A DNA stretch of 64,000 nt, taken from the NCBI GenBank assembly GCA_003612335.1, contig RAYO01000012.1:1-64000 (forward strand), read 5' to 3'. This stretch comes from a bacterium 1xD42-67. GTDB taxonomy: Bacteria; Bacillota; Clostridia; Oscillospirales; Oscillospiraceae. This document shows, piece by piece, positions 14,885 to 24,800 of the stretch (its first letter is position 1; every line of letters begins with the position of its first letter). Under the pieces are notes generated by a model. That model was not told the origin of the DNA, did not search any database, and worked only from the letters and a program-made list of their open reading frames with translations. The position numbers and the translations under genes were made by a program.

Positions 14885-17473
14885 CTATGTAATAGCAGGT
14901 TCAATATCGTTGGACCCGGCAGGAATGGCCCCACGCTCTGCTGTCTCGGCTACTGATTGAAGTTCAGAGAGCATGGCTTCCAGTTCCGCCCGGTCGGTGG
15001 TGATCATCTGCTGTTCCTCGTGGGATGCTTTGATGATGACGGGGACTTTATTGCTGTTGCTGGAGAGAAGTGCCTCGCCGCGCTCAAACTGGGTGATGCT
15101 GCGCAGTTCGGTACGGGAGAGTTTCAGAACATCCTTGACATACTCCGCTTCGTCCGGCTCCAGGTTCAGAATGATTTTGGTTTTGCTGTTGTTGAGGATC
15201 GCCCGGCCATAGCGCCCATCCTCCAGGCCAAAGAAGTCGGACAGGTCCTGGGTAGCGGCCAGGGCGCCGCCGCCATAGCCGCGGATGATTTTGAATATCT
15301 CCAGACAAAATTCAGCGGCCTGCTTATTCGCAGCACCGCCAATCAGCTTCCATATCTCATCAATAAAGACCATCTTCCGCTTAGTGCGGTCGGCTTTTAC
15401 CTGATCCCACACGTAGTCCAGTGCGATCATCATTCCTACTGGGAGTAATTTCCCCTTGAGCTCCGAAATGTCCAGCACAACATATTTGTTATCCAAATTC
15501 ACGTTGGTCTGCTGGTTAAAGCTCTGGGCGCTGCCGGTAACAAAGCGGCTGACGATGGTGGCCAGCCGGGTGGTCAGTGCGTTTTCCTTCAAATTGTTGT
15601 AAAGATCGCCCAGGATGGGCATGGGGCGCATGATCCGTCTGTCAGCATCCATATAGAGTGATGTGTTGTCATGGGTGATGCCAAACTGGGAGTAGGTCTT
15701 GATCAGAGCCTCATCCAGCATCTGCTCTTCTTCGTTACTCATATCAGGGATCAAGAGAGAGAAGAAAATCATCAGCTGTTGGATCTTCTTTGCCAGCATG
15801 GAGTCGATGTCGCTGTAATCCAGTTCATCAATCAGCTCCATCTCCGGGGTGATGGTCGGCCGAATCTCCATCACATTGATGCAGGCGGCGGAGCCAGGCG
15901 CCAGCTTAATATAAGAGCCGCCGACCTTATGGCAGGCCCGCTTGAACTCGTGGCCCTTTAGGGGCGCGAGGATAAAGCACTGGATGCCCCGCATCCGCAT
16001 ACGCAGGGCCATGACCTGCATGGTGTAGGTCTTCCCTGCCCCGGATGTGCCGCAGATCGTGAAGTTGGCGTTCTTGTTTACTTTGGTGTTGAACGGGTCT
16101 ACAATGCACAGGGAGTTGTTGTGCCGGTTAAGGCCCAGCAGGATGCCGTTATCATCGGACAGCTCAAAGCTGGTGAACATATAGGTAGAGGCGGCCCCGC
16201 TGGTCAGGACATTTCGCTTGGACTTACGCTCCAGACTGGCATCCATGCTGAGAAATGGCATAGTGGAGCGTAGTGCGGCCTCCTGCTGAAATGTACAGTC
16301 CGATACTTGGATATCCATGGATTTCATCAGATCGGTCATCTGCTGTTTGCGCCAGAGCAGTTCCTCATAGGAAGCCCCGGAGATAGTAATGAACACCGAC
16401 ATATAGAACAGGTCTTCATTCCGGCTGGACAGCCCCTGCTTGATGTAGTAGCCAGCCTGGATGGAACCAGCCAGTTCTTCATAGTCGGTTGATGTGTCCT
16501 GTAGCTCTCGCAGTTTGGTACGGTTGAGCCGGATACGCTGTGCTACCCGGTCGATAGTCTTGCCGCGAATCTCCCGCCGCAGGTGCAGATCAATATCCAC
16601 CCCCTCCCCTGCATTGATGAGCGATGACATCCAGCCGCCCCGCACCTGTTGGGGGAACCCGTTCTTTCGGATATAGAGGTAGGTGTAGTAGGAGCCGTCC
16701 ATGACGATGTAACCGGCGTGGGTCAGATCCAAGCCGCGGGGTGCTACAAAGTTTACTGCCCTGATCCTGGGGACAGGATCCACGCCGATGACCCGCTTTT
16801 TTGCTGTCATTGCGTCCACCACAACACGGTTGAGCCGGTTTTGGAATGGGTCATCCACGCAAGAACGGCGGTTGAAGTACATATACAGCACTTCCGCTAT
16901 GAAAGCGTCTTCGTCCTTGGGCTGGACGATGCTGTTGCCGCACTGCGCAAAGTAGGTGCGGGCGTTCTGGCCCGCAGTCTGGAGCGCGGCATAGATTTCA
17001 CTATAATCCGCATCCACCTGTCTGCGGCTGGCCGCCTCATACTGGAAGATCAGAAAGAATCGCCGGGATAACGCCTCCCGGCTGCCCTCCTCCCGGATAA
17101 AACGGATGGTGCCCTCGCCCAGGGTGCGGCAGGCGGCAACCTCCTCCTGCTCCAGGTCCTCCCGCAGGCCGGCGATGTATTTATCTGAGTCCGCCCGGCG
17201 AGTAACTGATTTGAACTGCAGCCGCATAGGGGAGATTTTCAACCAACTGGCAAAGTTGGAGATGATCCCCCACTGCTCTTCGTTTGAGCGCAGGAGAAAA
17301 TTGATGGGTTCGATCTCCAGTATTTTGATGTAACGACCGTCGCTGGTTTCAACGATGCCGTTTTTTATTTCTTTTAGAGGAATGAAGTCCTGGACGAACT
17401 CCAGCTTTTTTTCCTTTGGGGGCGGGGCCCGCCTTTTTTGAGGCCGGGCGTTTCTGCGTTGTGGTCCTGCCAT
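14885..17473 (-). CDS. VirB4-type conjugation ATPase
   Basis: An 862-residue ATPase that powers the type IV secretion channel. N-terminal domain typical of TraE/VirB4 (EFVQDFIPLKEIKNGIVETSDGRYIKILE...), then Walker A CGTSGAGKT near residue 473 and Walker B KMVFIDEIWKLI near 700, followed by ALAATQDLSDFF and ILNLEPDEAEYV, also conserved in the family. The first 25 residues are very basic and are encoded in the 125-base overlap with the PrgI gene. Full length for the family. Confidence 0.94.
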   Translation of the reverse strand: MAGPQRRNARPQKRRAPPPKEKKLEFVQDFIPLKEIKNGIVETSDGRYIKILEIEPINFLLRSNEEQWGIISNFASWLKISPMRLQFKSVTRRADSDKYIAGLREDLEQEEVAACRTLGEGTIRFIREEGSREALSRRFFLIFQYEAASRRQVDADYSEIYAALQTAGQNARTYFAQCGNSIVQPKDEDAFIAEVLYMYFNRRSCVDDPFQNRLNRVVVDAMTAKKRVIGVDPVPRIRAVNFVAPRGLDLTHAGYIVMDGSYYTYLYIRKNGFPQQVRGGWMSSLINAGEGVDIDLHLRREIRGKTIDRVAQRIRLNRTKLRELQDTSTDYEELAGSIQAGYYIKQGLSSRNEDLFYMSVFITISGASYEELLWRKQQMTDLMKSMDIQVSDCTFQQEAALRSTMPFLSMDASLERKSKRNVLTSGAASTYMFTSFELSDDNGILLGLNRHNNSLCIVDPFNTKVNKNANFTICGTSGAGKTYTMQVMALRMRMRGIQCFILAPLKGHEFKRACHKVGGSYIKLAPGSAACINVMEIRPTITPEMELIDELDYSDIDSMLAKKIQQLMIFFSLLIPDMSNEEEQMLDEALIKTYSQFGITHDNTSLYMDADRRIMRPMPILGDLYNNLKENALTTRLATIVSRFVTGSAQSFNQQTNVNLDNKYVVLDISELKGKLLPVGMMIALDYVWDQVKADRTKRKMVFIDEIWKLIGGAANKQAAEFCLEIFKIIRGYGGGALAATQDLSDFFGLEDGRYGRAILNNSKTKIILNLEPDEAEYVKDVLKLSRTELRSITQFERGEALLSSNSNKVPVIIKASHEEQQMITTDRAELEAMLSELQSVAETAERGAIPAGSNDIEPAIT

Positions 17474-17795
17474 AGTGATAGCCTACCCTCCTATAGTGAA
17501 GTGTCCTGCGCCGCATCCAGTACAAAATAATGTGGGAAACATACTGCAGCAGCGAATCGCCGCCCAGCCCCATCAAAGCAAAGATGGTCAGCGGCAGCAA
17601 CGTGACCGTCATTACCGTCACTTTTGCGGTGACTGGCAAATGCAGCCACATCAGCTCCGGGTATCCTACTACGGCCAGCAGAATACCGGCTTCCACCGTG
17701 TTCCGCACCTCCAGCAGGCCGCCCAGCAGCTTACCGGAGTCGGTGTAGTTGGGTGGTATTGTGTAAATATTGCTGTATTCTCTATCATCAGCCAT
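17349..17795 (-). CDS. PrgI-family membrane protein
   Basis: A 148-residue protein starting MADDREYSNIYTIPPNYTDSG, with two membrane segments (NTVEAGILLAVVGYPELM and VTVMTVTLLPLTIFALM) and a Lys/Arg-rich tail, matching PrgI/VirB3-like subunits that sit next to VirB4 in Gram-positive conjugation systems. I start it at 17795 because the longer frame begins inside the upstream gene. Its basic tail shares 125 bases with the start of the VirB4 gene in another frame. Predicted part of the transfer channel. Confidence 0.87.
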   Translation of the reverse strand: MADDREYSNIYTIPPNYTDSGKLLGGLLEVRNTVEAGILLAVVGYPELMWLHLPVTAKVTVMTVTLLPLTIFALMGLGGDSLLQYVSHIILYWMRRRTLHYRRVGYHYGRTTTQKRPASKKAGPAPKGKKAGVRPGLHSSKRNKKRHR

Positions 17796-19272
17796 CGTTG
17801 ACTCCTTGTTCTGGAATGGCAGGGATGAAATCTGCCTCCAGGTCAATATCCTTCCTGCGGCGGAATTGGGTCACATAGGTCGGTGAGTTGAGCGCGACCC
17901 CGCCTGCGCTGCTGGAGCAATGAACCCACATCTGCTTTCCATCGGCGCTTCGGCCAGCATAGAGCAGTACGTGGTTGACGGGCACTGTTCCAGGCGCAGC
18001 CATAAATCCAATGTCACCGGGCAGGAGTTCCGCCTCTGTAATTGCGTATGTGGTATCCCACTGACTCCAGGAACCGTTCAAAAGACTGACACCCAGCGCC
18101 GTTTTGTAGACCCAATCGGTGAATCCAGAGCAGTCCAGCCCATACGGACGGATCGTTCCAGAGCTGCTGGAGCCCGCTGCCGTTACCAGGCGCGGAGTGT
18201 TCCACGCCTCGTTCCAGCCAGGCGCGCTTTTCCCGCCCCAAAAATATGGGACACGGCCTACCAGGGAGAGTGCTGCCCGCATCAGCTCCTTTCGCGTACC
18301 ACTGCATGTCAGACTGTTCAGATATGCATTCAGCTCAGCATCTGTGATAGGAGGAACCATACCACTAGTCAGCGTCCCATACATGGTCATCTTCAATGCG
18401 TTGGACATGTTCGTGATAGCTTCCCCATAGGTAATGTTGAACTGACTGTATTGCGCATCTGTATCAATGTTAAATGCGGATAGTATGACGGATTGATCGA
18501 AAGGATGGATGGTGCAAGCAACGTATTTAACCGTCTTGGTCTCTGGTTCCGCCCCCTCTTCCTCGGCAGGAACTGTCACCTGCGTTTCCTTTTCCTCATA
18601 GGTAACTGCATACATTTGGCCGCTGACTGCCTGAAGTTTTGCTTGAAGGTCGCTCTTGGATACCCCTCTTTGCTCAAGGGAGGCGGAATAAGCGGCGAGC
18701 GTATAGCAGGTATCGTAATCTGTCGAGATAAGACCATTGTTGACCAGCGCCTCCATGGACAGGTCATAGTCATACCCTCCGGCAGAAATGATCTGCTCCA
18801 CCCGTGCCAAGGCGTCATCATACCCATTTTGGATACAGGCTGATACTGTTGCGGAGAGATCATCAAAATTAGCGGCTAGCTCCGTTGGACCGTTGGGGTC
18901 TACTGTGTTTGGGTCAAGGTGGAAAATATTATTGGTTACAATAGATGGCAGGGAAACAACTGTAACAATGATGAAGAGCAGAAACAGGCAGAGGGAAACC
19001 AGCACCTTAAACAACGTGTGCCGCAGTGACCACGCCGCAGAGAGTACTGCGCCCCATGGGCCGCCTGCAGCGGTCCCAGCGGCAATTTCCGCCGCGGCCT
19101 TACCGCCTTCAACACTGGCTTTAACTGTGGCTGCCGCCGCATTGGCGGTAGCTTCGCCTGCCGCGCTTGCAGCGGAAGCGGCTCCGGCCTGCTTTGCGGC
19201 TTCGGCCAGTTTTTGTGCGCCCTTCAGATAATTGTCTTGGCCGTCACCAAACTGCTGCTGTTCATCGTACAT
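17788..19272 (-). CDS. NlpC/P60 cell-wall hydrolase of the transfer system
   Basis: A 494-residue protein that opens the peptidoglycan for the mating channel. Residues 1-80 are an Ala/Lys-rich cytoplasmic segment, then one membrane anchor (VLVSLCLFLLFIIVTVVSLP, about 90-110), a helical spacer, and a C-terminal NlpC/P60 domain: catalytic Cys in GLDCSGFTDWVY (near 378), His in VNHVLLYAG (near 436) and HCSS near 455. There is no lysozyme-like domain ahead of it, unlike many Tn916-type relatives. Its stop overlaps the PrgI start. Confidence 0.9.
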   Translation of the reverse strand: MYDEQQQFGDGQDNYLKGAQKLAEAAKQAGAASAASAAGEATANAAAATVKASVEGGKAAAEIAAGTAAGGPWGAVLSAAWSLRHTLFKVLVSLCLFLLFIIVTVVSLPSIVTNNIFHLDPNTVDPNGPTELAANFDDLSATVSACIQNGYDDALARVEQIISAGGYDYDLSMEALVNNGLISTDYDTCYTLAAYSASLEQRGVSKSDLQAKLQAVSGQMYAVTYEEKETQVTVPAEEEGAEPETKTVKYVACTIHPFDQSVILSAFNIDTDAQYSQFNITYGEAITNMSNALKMTMYGTLTSGMVPPITDAELNAYLNSLTCSGTRKELMRAALSLVGRVPYFWGGKSAPGWNEAWNTPRLVTAAGSSSSGTIRPYGLDCSGFTDWVYKTALGVSLLNGSWSQWDTTYAITEAELLPGDIGFMAAPGTVPVNHVLLYAGRSADGKQMWVHCSSSAGGVALNSPTYVTQFRRRKDIDLEADFIPAIPEQGVNDG

Positions 19273-19303
19273 AATGGGTATCCCTCCTTATTTAAGAAGC
19301 GGA

Positions 19304-19331
19304 GGCGGGCATATCGCTTGATATGCCCGCC
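19304..19331. terminator. Strong hairpin between virB6-like and NlpC/P60 genes
   Basis: GGCGGGCATAT and ATATGCCCGCC pair perfectly around a six-base loop, without a clear T-run on the minus strand. It may attenuate transcription or protect transcript ends within the operon. Confidence 0.5.
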
Positions 19332-19337
19332 ATTAGG

Positions 19338-21812
19338 TCATGTTTTTTTCTTGGGGGCTTTGCGCTCCCGGGCCGGGCGGCGGGAGGGCTCCACATACCG
19401 CGCTGGCGTCGTCTTATAGCGGACAGTTTCCACATTGACGGTCTTCAGTTCATCTCCTTCATAGACCGGCTTGCCATCCTGATAGACGGGCCGCCGTTCC
19501 ACTGCGGGTGTTCCTGGGATTGCATACCATTGACCGCCGGCGCTGTCCCCAAAGACATGGTGATCGCCCCTGGGCGGTTGATACATAGTCCGGTCATAGA
19601 AGGCGGTGCCAGAACCATCTTCATGGCGCACCTCCAGAATGCCGTCTCCGGCTCTGGAACTGTCAACAGAAACTATCGGACGCTCATATCCAGGCATGAA
19701 CTGCCCAAACAGCGCTTGGTTATATGCGGCCATGTTCCCTGTTGCGCATGGGGCTTCGGATTGTCCGCTGCCGAACGAGGACGGACCGGGGACGGATGTG
19801 CCGCCAGAGGGGATGCTGGAACCCGCATCGCTGATCGAGGTACTGGAGCCCCCGGTCTCATGCAGTGTGGTGGACGGCATTTCGCCTATACCACCGCCGG
19901 AGACGCCCGCTGGCATGTCAATGGCGCTGCCAGCAGCATTGACATGAGAATTGAAAACCGGTTCGCCTGGGGTGTCGCCAGCAGAGGCACCATGCGGTAC
20001 GTCAGCACTATTGACACCGACAGGATTGGAGCTGTTTCCGTTTCCTCCAATACCGGCCTCGGGATGGATAGGCACCTCGGTTTCAGCGCCTGTGTCAAAT
20101 TGCGGGGCGGCGGCGTGTGGCGTCATAGCGTACCAATCCAAGCCGTTAGCGCCTTGTATTGTCTCGTGGGGCGCATCGGGTTCCTGATAGTGAGCACTGC
20201 TGTACCATGTGGCATTGCTCCCGTCTGGGTAGCTAGCCTCCAAAGTGCCATCGCCGGACTGACGCAGCAGTGTGCCTTCAGGCGCATTGGGAAACGCCTC
20301 CGCAACCTGTGCGGCTTCAGACTGGTCGCCGGTAAAGGCAGGCGGGGCGTAAAACGCACCCATGCCTTCACCAGATGCAACCTGATACCACTGGCTTCCG
20401 TCTGCGGCATTCACTACAGTATGGGGCGTTTCCGGTCTGTCATACTGCGAGGAGCTGAACAACTCCACATTGGACTGTCTGCCGTCCGCCCCAGTGGCGG
20501 TAGTGCTGATATGACCACCGGTAATCTGTGTGTTGGAATAGGTCATGCCCGTGGCCGCCCCATTTACAAGTTGCGGCATATAGGTGGGCAGGCTGCGATC
20601 CGCAATCTCACCGGCGATTGTACCGGAGAATTTGGACGGCTTATTGGCCACAGAGGAGATAGAGTCGGAAGTCAGTGTGGCGCCGTTGCGGGCCGCTATG
20701 CCGCCAAAGGCACGCCCAACAAAGCCGACGCTGCCGCCTGCACCCATACGGGAGCCCCCATTCACTACTGCGTCCCGAACAAAACTGTTTGGTTTATAAC
20801 GGCTGGCAAAACCGGAGAGAATGCCGCCTGTGCCAGCAGAAGCTCCTGCCGCCGCACCAGCCGCGCTGCGCCCGGCTCCACCAAACGTGGAGGAAGCGTT
20901 TTGACCGCCGCCCTTGGCAAAGCCGGTAATGACTCGGGCCGCCATAAGCATTTCCATACCCATACTGCTGCCGGTCTGGGCAACAGACAGCCCCAATGCC
21001 GCCAGGTGGCTGTCGCATTTTTGAGCGATTTTCAATAATGCCAATGCGCAGAACAGCCAAAGGAAGATACTGCCCCGGCCAGTTGTCAGCGCTCCCCCGT
21101 TGGCAATAAATTGTCCGACGGAGGAATTGAAAGCACGCAGGAACCAGACGTTCAGTACCAGCAGGAGCAGTTGGGAACCCACCATACGGCACCAGGACTG
21201 GAACACGCGGGAGGTTGCCTTGGAGGCGCCCATGGAGTAGGCTAGTGGTGATGTGTAGCAGAGCACACCCACCAGAACGTACCGCTCAACAGTCTCCAAG
21301 AGGAGCTTGAAATAATTCCATGCAAGTGCTATCATCATGATGATGAGCAATAGCAGTCCAACAACCGATACCATTGACACAAAGGTGACCAGTCCATTGG
21401 TCAGCGCCTGCTCAATGCCCGCAAAAGTAAAGTCGCCAGGATCCATCGCAGAGTCCATGAGCGCAAGATAGGGTGCTCTTGCTATGTCCAGCACCATACT
21501 GAAAATAGGTTTCGAATAGGCAATGAGCACAGCGAAGATACTGCCACGGACCAGCAGGTGCCACGGATTTTCAGCTTCAGAAAGCGGGCCGCCGAATGCT
21601 CGGAAGAGCTGCCATACCACCGTCAGGAATAAAATGGCCCAGGCGGTGTATTGAATAATATTATAGGCACTCACAACAAAGGGGAAATATTCCTCCATCG
21701 CTGTCATGTCAGTGCCCAGTGCATCCAGGAAGAGGCCGGATACAGCATCCATCAACTGGGTCATGATGCTGGCGACCCAGTTTGCTACACCCTCAAATAT
21801 CCAATCTAGCAT
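19338..21812 (-). CDS. VirB6/TrbL-like channel protein with C-terminal repeats
   Basis: An 824-residue protein. Residues 1-300 hold about seven hydrophobic segments (e.g. NIIQYTAWAILFLTVVWQLF, VVGLLLLIIMMIALAWNYF) as in VirB6/TrbL, the membrane subunit of the transfer channel. Residues 300-400 are Gly/Ala/Ser-rich. The C-terminal half carries three repeats of the form 'DG..-Y..P..PH-...-G..WY': YDRPETPHTVVNAADGSQWYQV, YQEPDAPHETIQGANGLDWYAM and YQPPRGDHHVFGDSAGGQWYAI. The end is very basic (RRPARERKAPKKKT). GAGG precedes the start codon. Channel role inferred by family; the repeats are unexplained. Confidence 0.82.
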   Translation of the reverse strand: MLDWIFEGVANWVASIMTQLMDAVSGLFLDALGTDMTAMEEYFPFVVSAYNIIQYTAWAILFLTVVWQLFRAFGGPLSEAENPWHLLVRGSIFAVLIAYSKPIFSMVLDIARAPYLALMDSAMDPGDFTFAGIEQALTNGLVTFVSMVSVVGLLLLIIMMIALAWNYFKLLLETVERYVLVGVLCYTSPLAYSMGASKATSRVFQSWCRMVGSQLLLLVLNVWFLRAFNSSVGQFIANGGALTTGRGSIFLWLFCALALLKIAQKCDSHLAALGLSVAQTGSSMGMEMLMAARVITGFAKGGGQNASSTFGGAGRSAAGAAAGASAGTGGILSGFASRYKPNSFVRDAVVNGGSRMGAGGSVGFVGRAFGGIAARNGATLTSDSISSVANKPSKFSGTIAGEIADRSLPTYMPQLVNGAATGMTYSNTQITGGHISTTATGADGRQSNVELFSSSQYDRPETPHTVVNAADGSQWYQVASGEGMGAFYAPPAFTGDQSEAAQVAEAFPNAPEGTLLRQSGDGTLEASYPDGSNATWYSSAHYQEPDAPHETIQGANGLDWYAMTPHAAAPQFDTGAETEVPIHPEAGIGGNGNSSNPVGVNSADVPHGASAGDTPGEPVFNSHVNAAGSAIDMPAGVSGGGIGEMPSTTLHETGGSSTSISDAGSSIPSGGTSVPGPSSFGSGQSEAPCATGNMAAYNQALFGQFMPGYERPIVSVDSSRAGDGILEVRHEDGSGTAFYDRTMYQPPRGDHHVFGDSAGGQWYAIPGTPAVERRPVYQDGKPVYEGDELKTVNVETVRYKTTPARYVEPSRRPARERKAPKKKT

Positions 21813-21832
21813 ATTCAGTTACCTCACAAGGA

Positions 21833-21862
21833 GGCGGGGGCGGCTGGTTAGCCGCCCCCGCC
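21833..21862. terminator. Very stable hairpin after the adhesin gene
   Basis: GGCGGGGGCGGCT and AGCCGCCCCCGCC pair perfectly around GGTT. There is no T-run on the minus strand, so it may slow polymerase or stabilise the adhesin transcript end while allowing read-through into the VirB6-like gene. Confidence 0.5.
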
Positions 21863-21878
21863 AGGGGTGGTTGGGAAA

Positions 21879-24800
21879 TCAGTACCCGGTACGGGGCAGT
21901 GTGGGTGTGGTGGTCTTGTTGTAGACGATAGTTACCCAGCGGTCAACCGCCATGACCCAATTGCCTTGCCAGAGTCCGCCCACATCGGTCTTATTGGCAA
22001 ACCGATACTCGTGGGCCAGACCCGGCAGGACTTTGCAGTAGATATAGGGTGTCTGCAGATGGGTAAAGCCGGCCGGTACACGCCCGAACAGGAACATAAC
22101 CTCAGTGACATATTCGTTGCTGGCCAGTCCCAATGCCGCAGAAGATGCGTCAAGGGTATAGCTTTTAGATGTGTTCAGGTTGTCAGCCAGAGTGCGGTAT
22201 TCACTGCTTGTATTTGTCCGATAAACCACTTTGTAGCTGAGCCGCCCGGTCCATGTGCCAGTGATGATCTTTTCCAGCCGCACAGCGTCGGTGGGAAGCG
22301 TGTCCCTCCAATAAAAATTGTCCAGAGGAACCGTGGAGTGGTTGGCAATGTCAGAGAACTCATATCGAATCGACTGACCAGGGACCACCTCTTTGTACCC
22401 ACTCTTATGGACGGACACATTGGTAAAGACGCTGGTATTCCGTACCTCAATCTGGACAATCTGCCCTTCATGCTCCAGATATACAGTGATAGGCTCACTG
22501 TTCACAGAGTAATAAGGAGGCGCTGTTACCTCCTTAATGGTGTATCGCTCCAAGGGTAATAGCTTGGAGGCTGCCAGACCGTTCTTGTCGCTCTTGACCG
22601 TGTCTACCAGACGATTGGATTTGTCGTAGATTTCAAACACAGCCCCCTCCAAAGGCGTACCTGCGGGGAAACCGTTGATGGGGTTGTCATCGGCAGACTT
22701 TTTCCAAATCTGAATCTGGCCCATAATCGGCGTATTTTTCCAGGTAATCTCTGTGGTTTCGCCGGGCTTAATATAGAAGGTCTTGAGCTGGGTATCGGCG
22801 ATATAGCCCTTGTTCTCCATCTCTCGAATGAAGATTTTTCCGGAGAAGTCCAAGCTGTCCAGGTAGATATAGCCGTTCTGGTCGGTAGTCACCTGATCAA
22901 TGGGTTTCTGGCTGCCATCATAGATCAGGAAGCTCACGCCATAAATTCCTTTTCCCGTGACGCTGTCAATTTTGTGGATGATGAGTCCTGAAAATGCCTT
23001 GTTGGTCACAGTTAAGGTAGTGGTTTTTCCGTCCTGGATTGTGAAGTAGTGGGGTGTGGGATCTACTTTGAACCCGGATGCTGTCTCAGTTTCAACCGCA
23101 TAGTAGTTACCAGCCTCCAAAGAGACATGAACTCGGCCGTTGCTGTCGGTGGTCACCGTGTCCACCAGGCCGCCGTCCATCTTCCGGATTTCAAATGTTA
23201 CGTTGGCAAGGCGCTTGCTTTTGTCGCTTTCGCTGACTTTGATCAGTTCCAGACCACCCACAGGCGTATTATAGAACCGAAGGGTCTGGGCATCGCCTAC
23301 CTTGATTTGGATGGTCTTGGGGGTGGTGTCCAGGAGGTAGCCGTCCAGTGTGCGGATCTCCTTGGCGATGATGGTCACGCCGGGTTCCAGCCCCTCGATC
23401 ACAATGCGGCCATTTTCATCTGTGGTGTACTCGCCATTAGCACTGCCCAGCACCTGGCCGTTGGATTCGGTGACAAGGAAAGTCACACCTTTCAGCGGAG
23501 TAGTGGTACCGGTGATGTATTTCTCAATGATCAACCGGGTCTTGGGGTCGTTCTCAAAAGTGAGATCGTTGCCACCATTGGTACCGCCGCCGGTATTAGT
23601 GGTCCCGCCGGTGGTGCTGCCAGTGTTACCGTTAGTAGTCCCGCCCACGGTTCCGCTGTTCACCGTGTTGGAGCCGTTTTTGACGATAATGGTCTGGGGT
23701 GTGGGGTTCAGCACATACCCGCTGGGGACCTTTGTTTCAACGACCACCACTGTGCTGCCAGGGGCAAGGCCCGTCACACCGACAGTCCCATCCTTGCCAG
23801 TGGTATAGCGGCCCAGCACGGTGCCGTTGCCGTCCTTGACGGTGAACTCAGTGCCGGGAACAGGTTTTCCGGTGACGGAATCCAGTTTTGTCAGCGTCAG
23901 GCTGCACAGAGGTTCGTTGAGGAAGGTGAGCGTCTGGGTGTCCAGGGGATTGACCGTGACCGTCTGGGTCTGGGTGGACTGGTCGATCACATAACCGGGG
24001 GCCGCCTTGACCTCCTTGACCACCACGGTCCCGGTGATGCCGTAGATACGGATCTCGCCCTTATCATCGGTGGTGTAGAGGCCGTTGCTGGACAGATGCC
24101 CGTTGTCATTATCCACATATCCGCCGTTAGCGTAGGTGACCTGGAATTGCGCGCCGGAAATCATCGCGCCGCTGATGCTGTCTTTCTTCTGGATTACCAA
24201 AGTGCCGGCCTTTTTGTTCCAGAAGGTCAACTGCTGCACAGACCCAGCTTTGATGAGGATGTCCTGCGGAGTGCCGTCCAGCACATAGCCCTCCACAGTC
24301 TTGATTTCTCTTGCGATGACGGTGGTGCCGGGTTCGATGCCCTCCAGCACGATTTCTCCGGCCTTGTCCGTGTAATACACGCCATCGTCCGGCCCAATGG
24401 CCGCGCCGCTGCCGTCCACCACCTTAAAGCACACGCCGCTCAGAGGCTCGTTCTCGGTCCCCTCCACAAATTTGCGGATGATCAGGGTCGTGGCAGGCTC
24501 ATTGTCAAAAATCAGGGTGTTCGCCACGCCGGAGCGGACAACGATATTTTTGGGCGTTTCGTCTTTTACATATCCGGTGGGGGCCTTATGTTCCGACACC
24601 ACGATGGTCGAATTGGGGGCCAGCCCGGAGACGGTGACCGTACCGTCCGTTCCGGTGGTGTACCGTCCGATGTTGCGGCCATCGCTGTCCTTCACGGTGA
24701 ACTCCGCACCCTTCAGGGGCTTCTGGGTCACGGCGTCCCGCTTCAAAATTGTCAAAGTGCAGAGCGGGTCGTTGTAGAAGCGCAGGGTTTGGGTGTCCCC

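Noticed and set aside
19323-21038. Plus-strand open frame opposite the VirB6-like gene
   Set aside because: Shadow of the GC-rich Gly/Ala/Ser region; no start signal and no recognisable domain.
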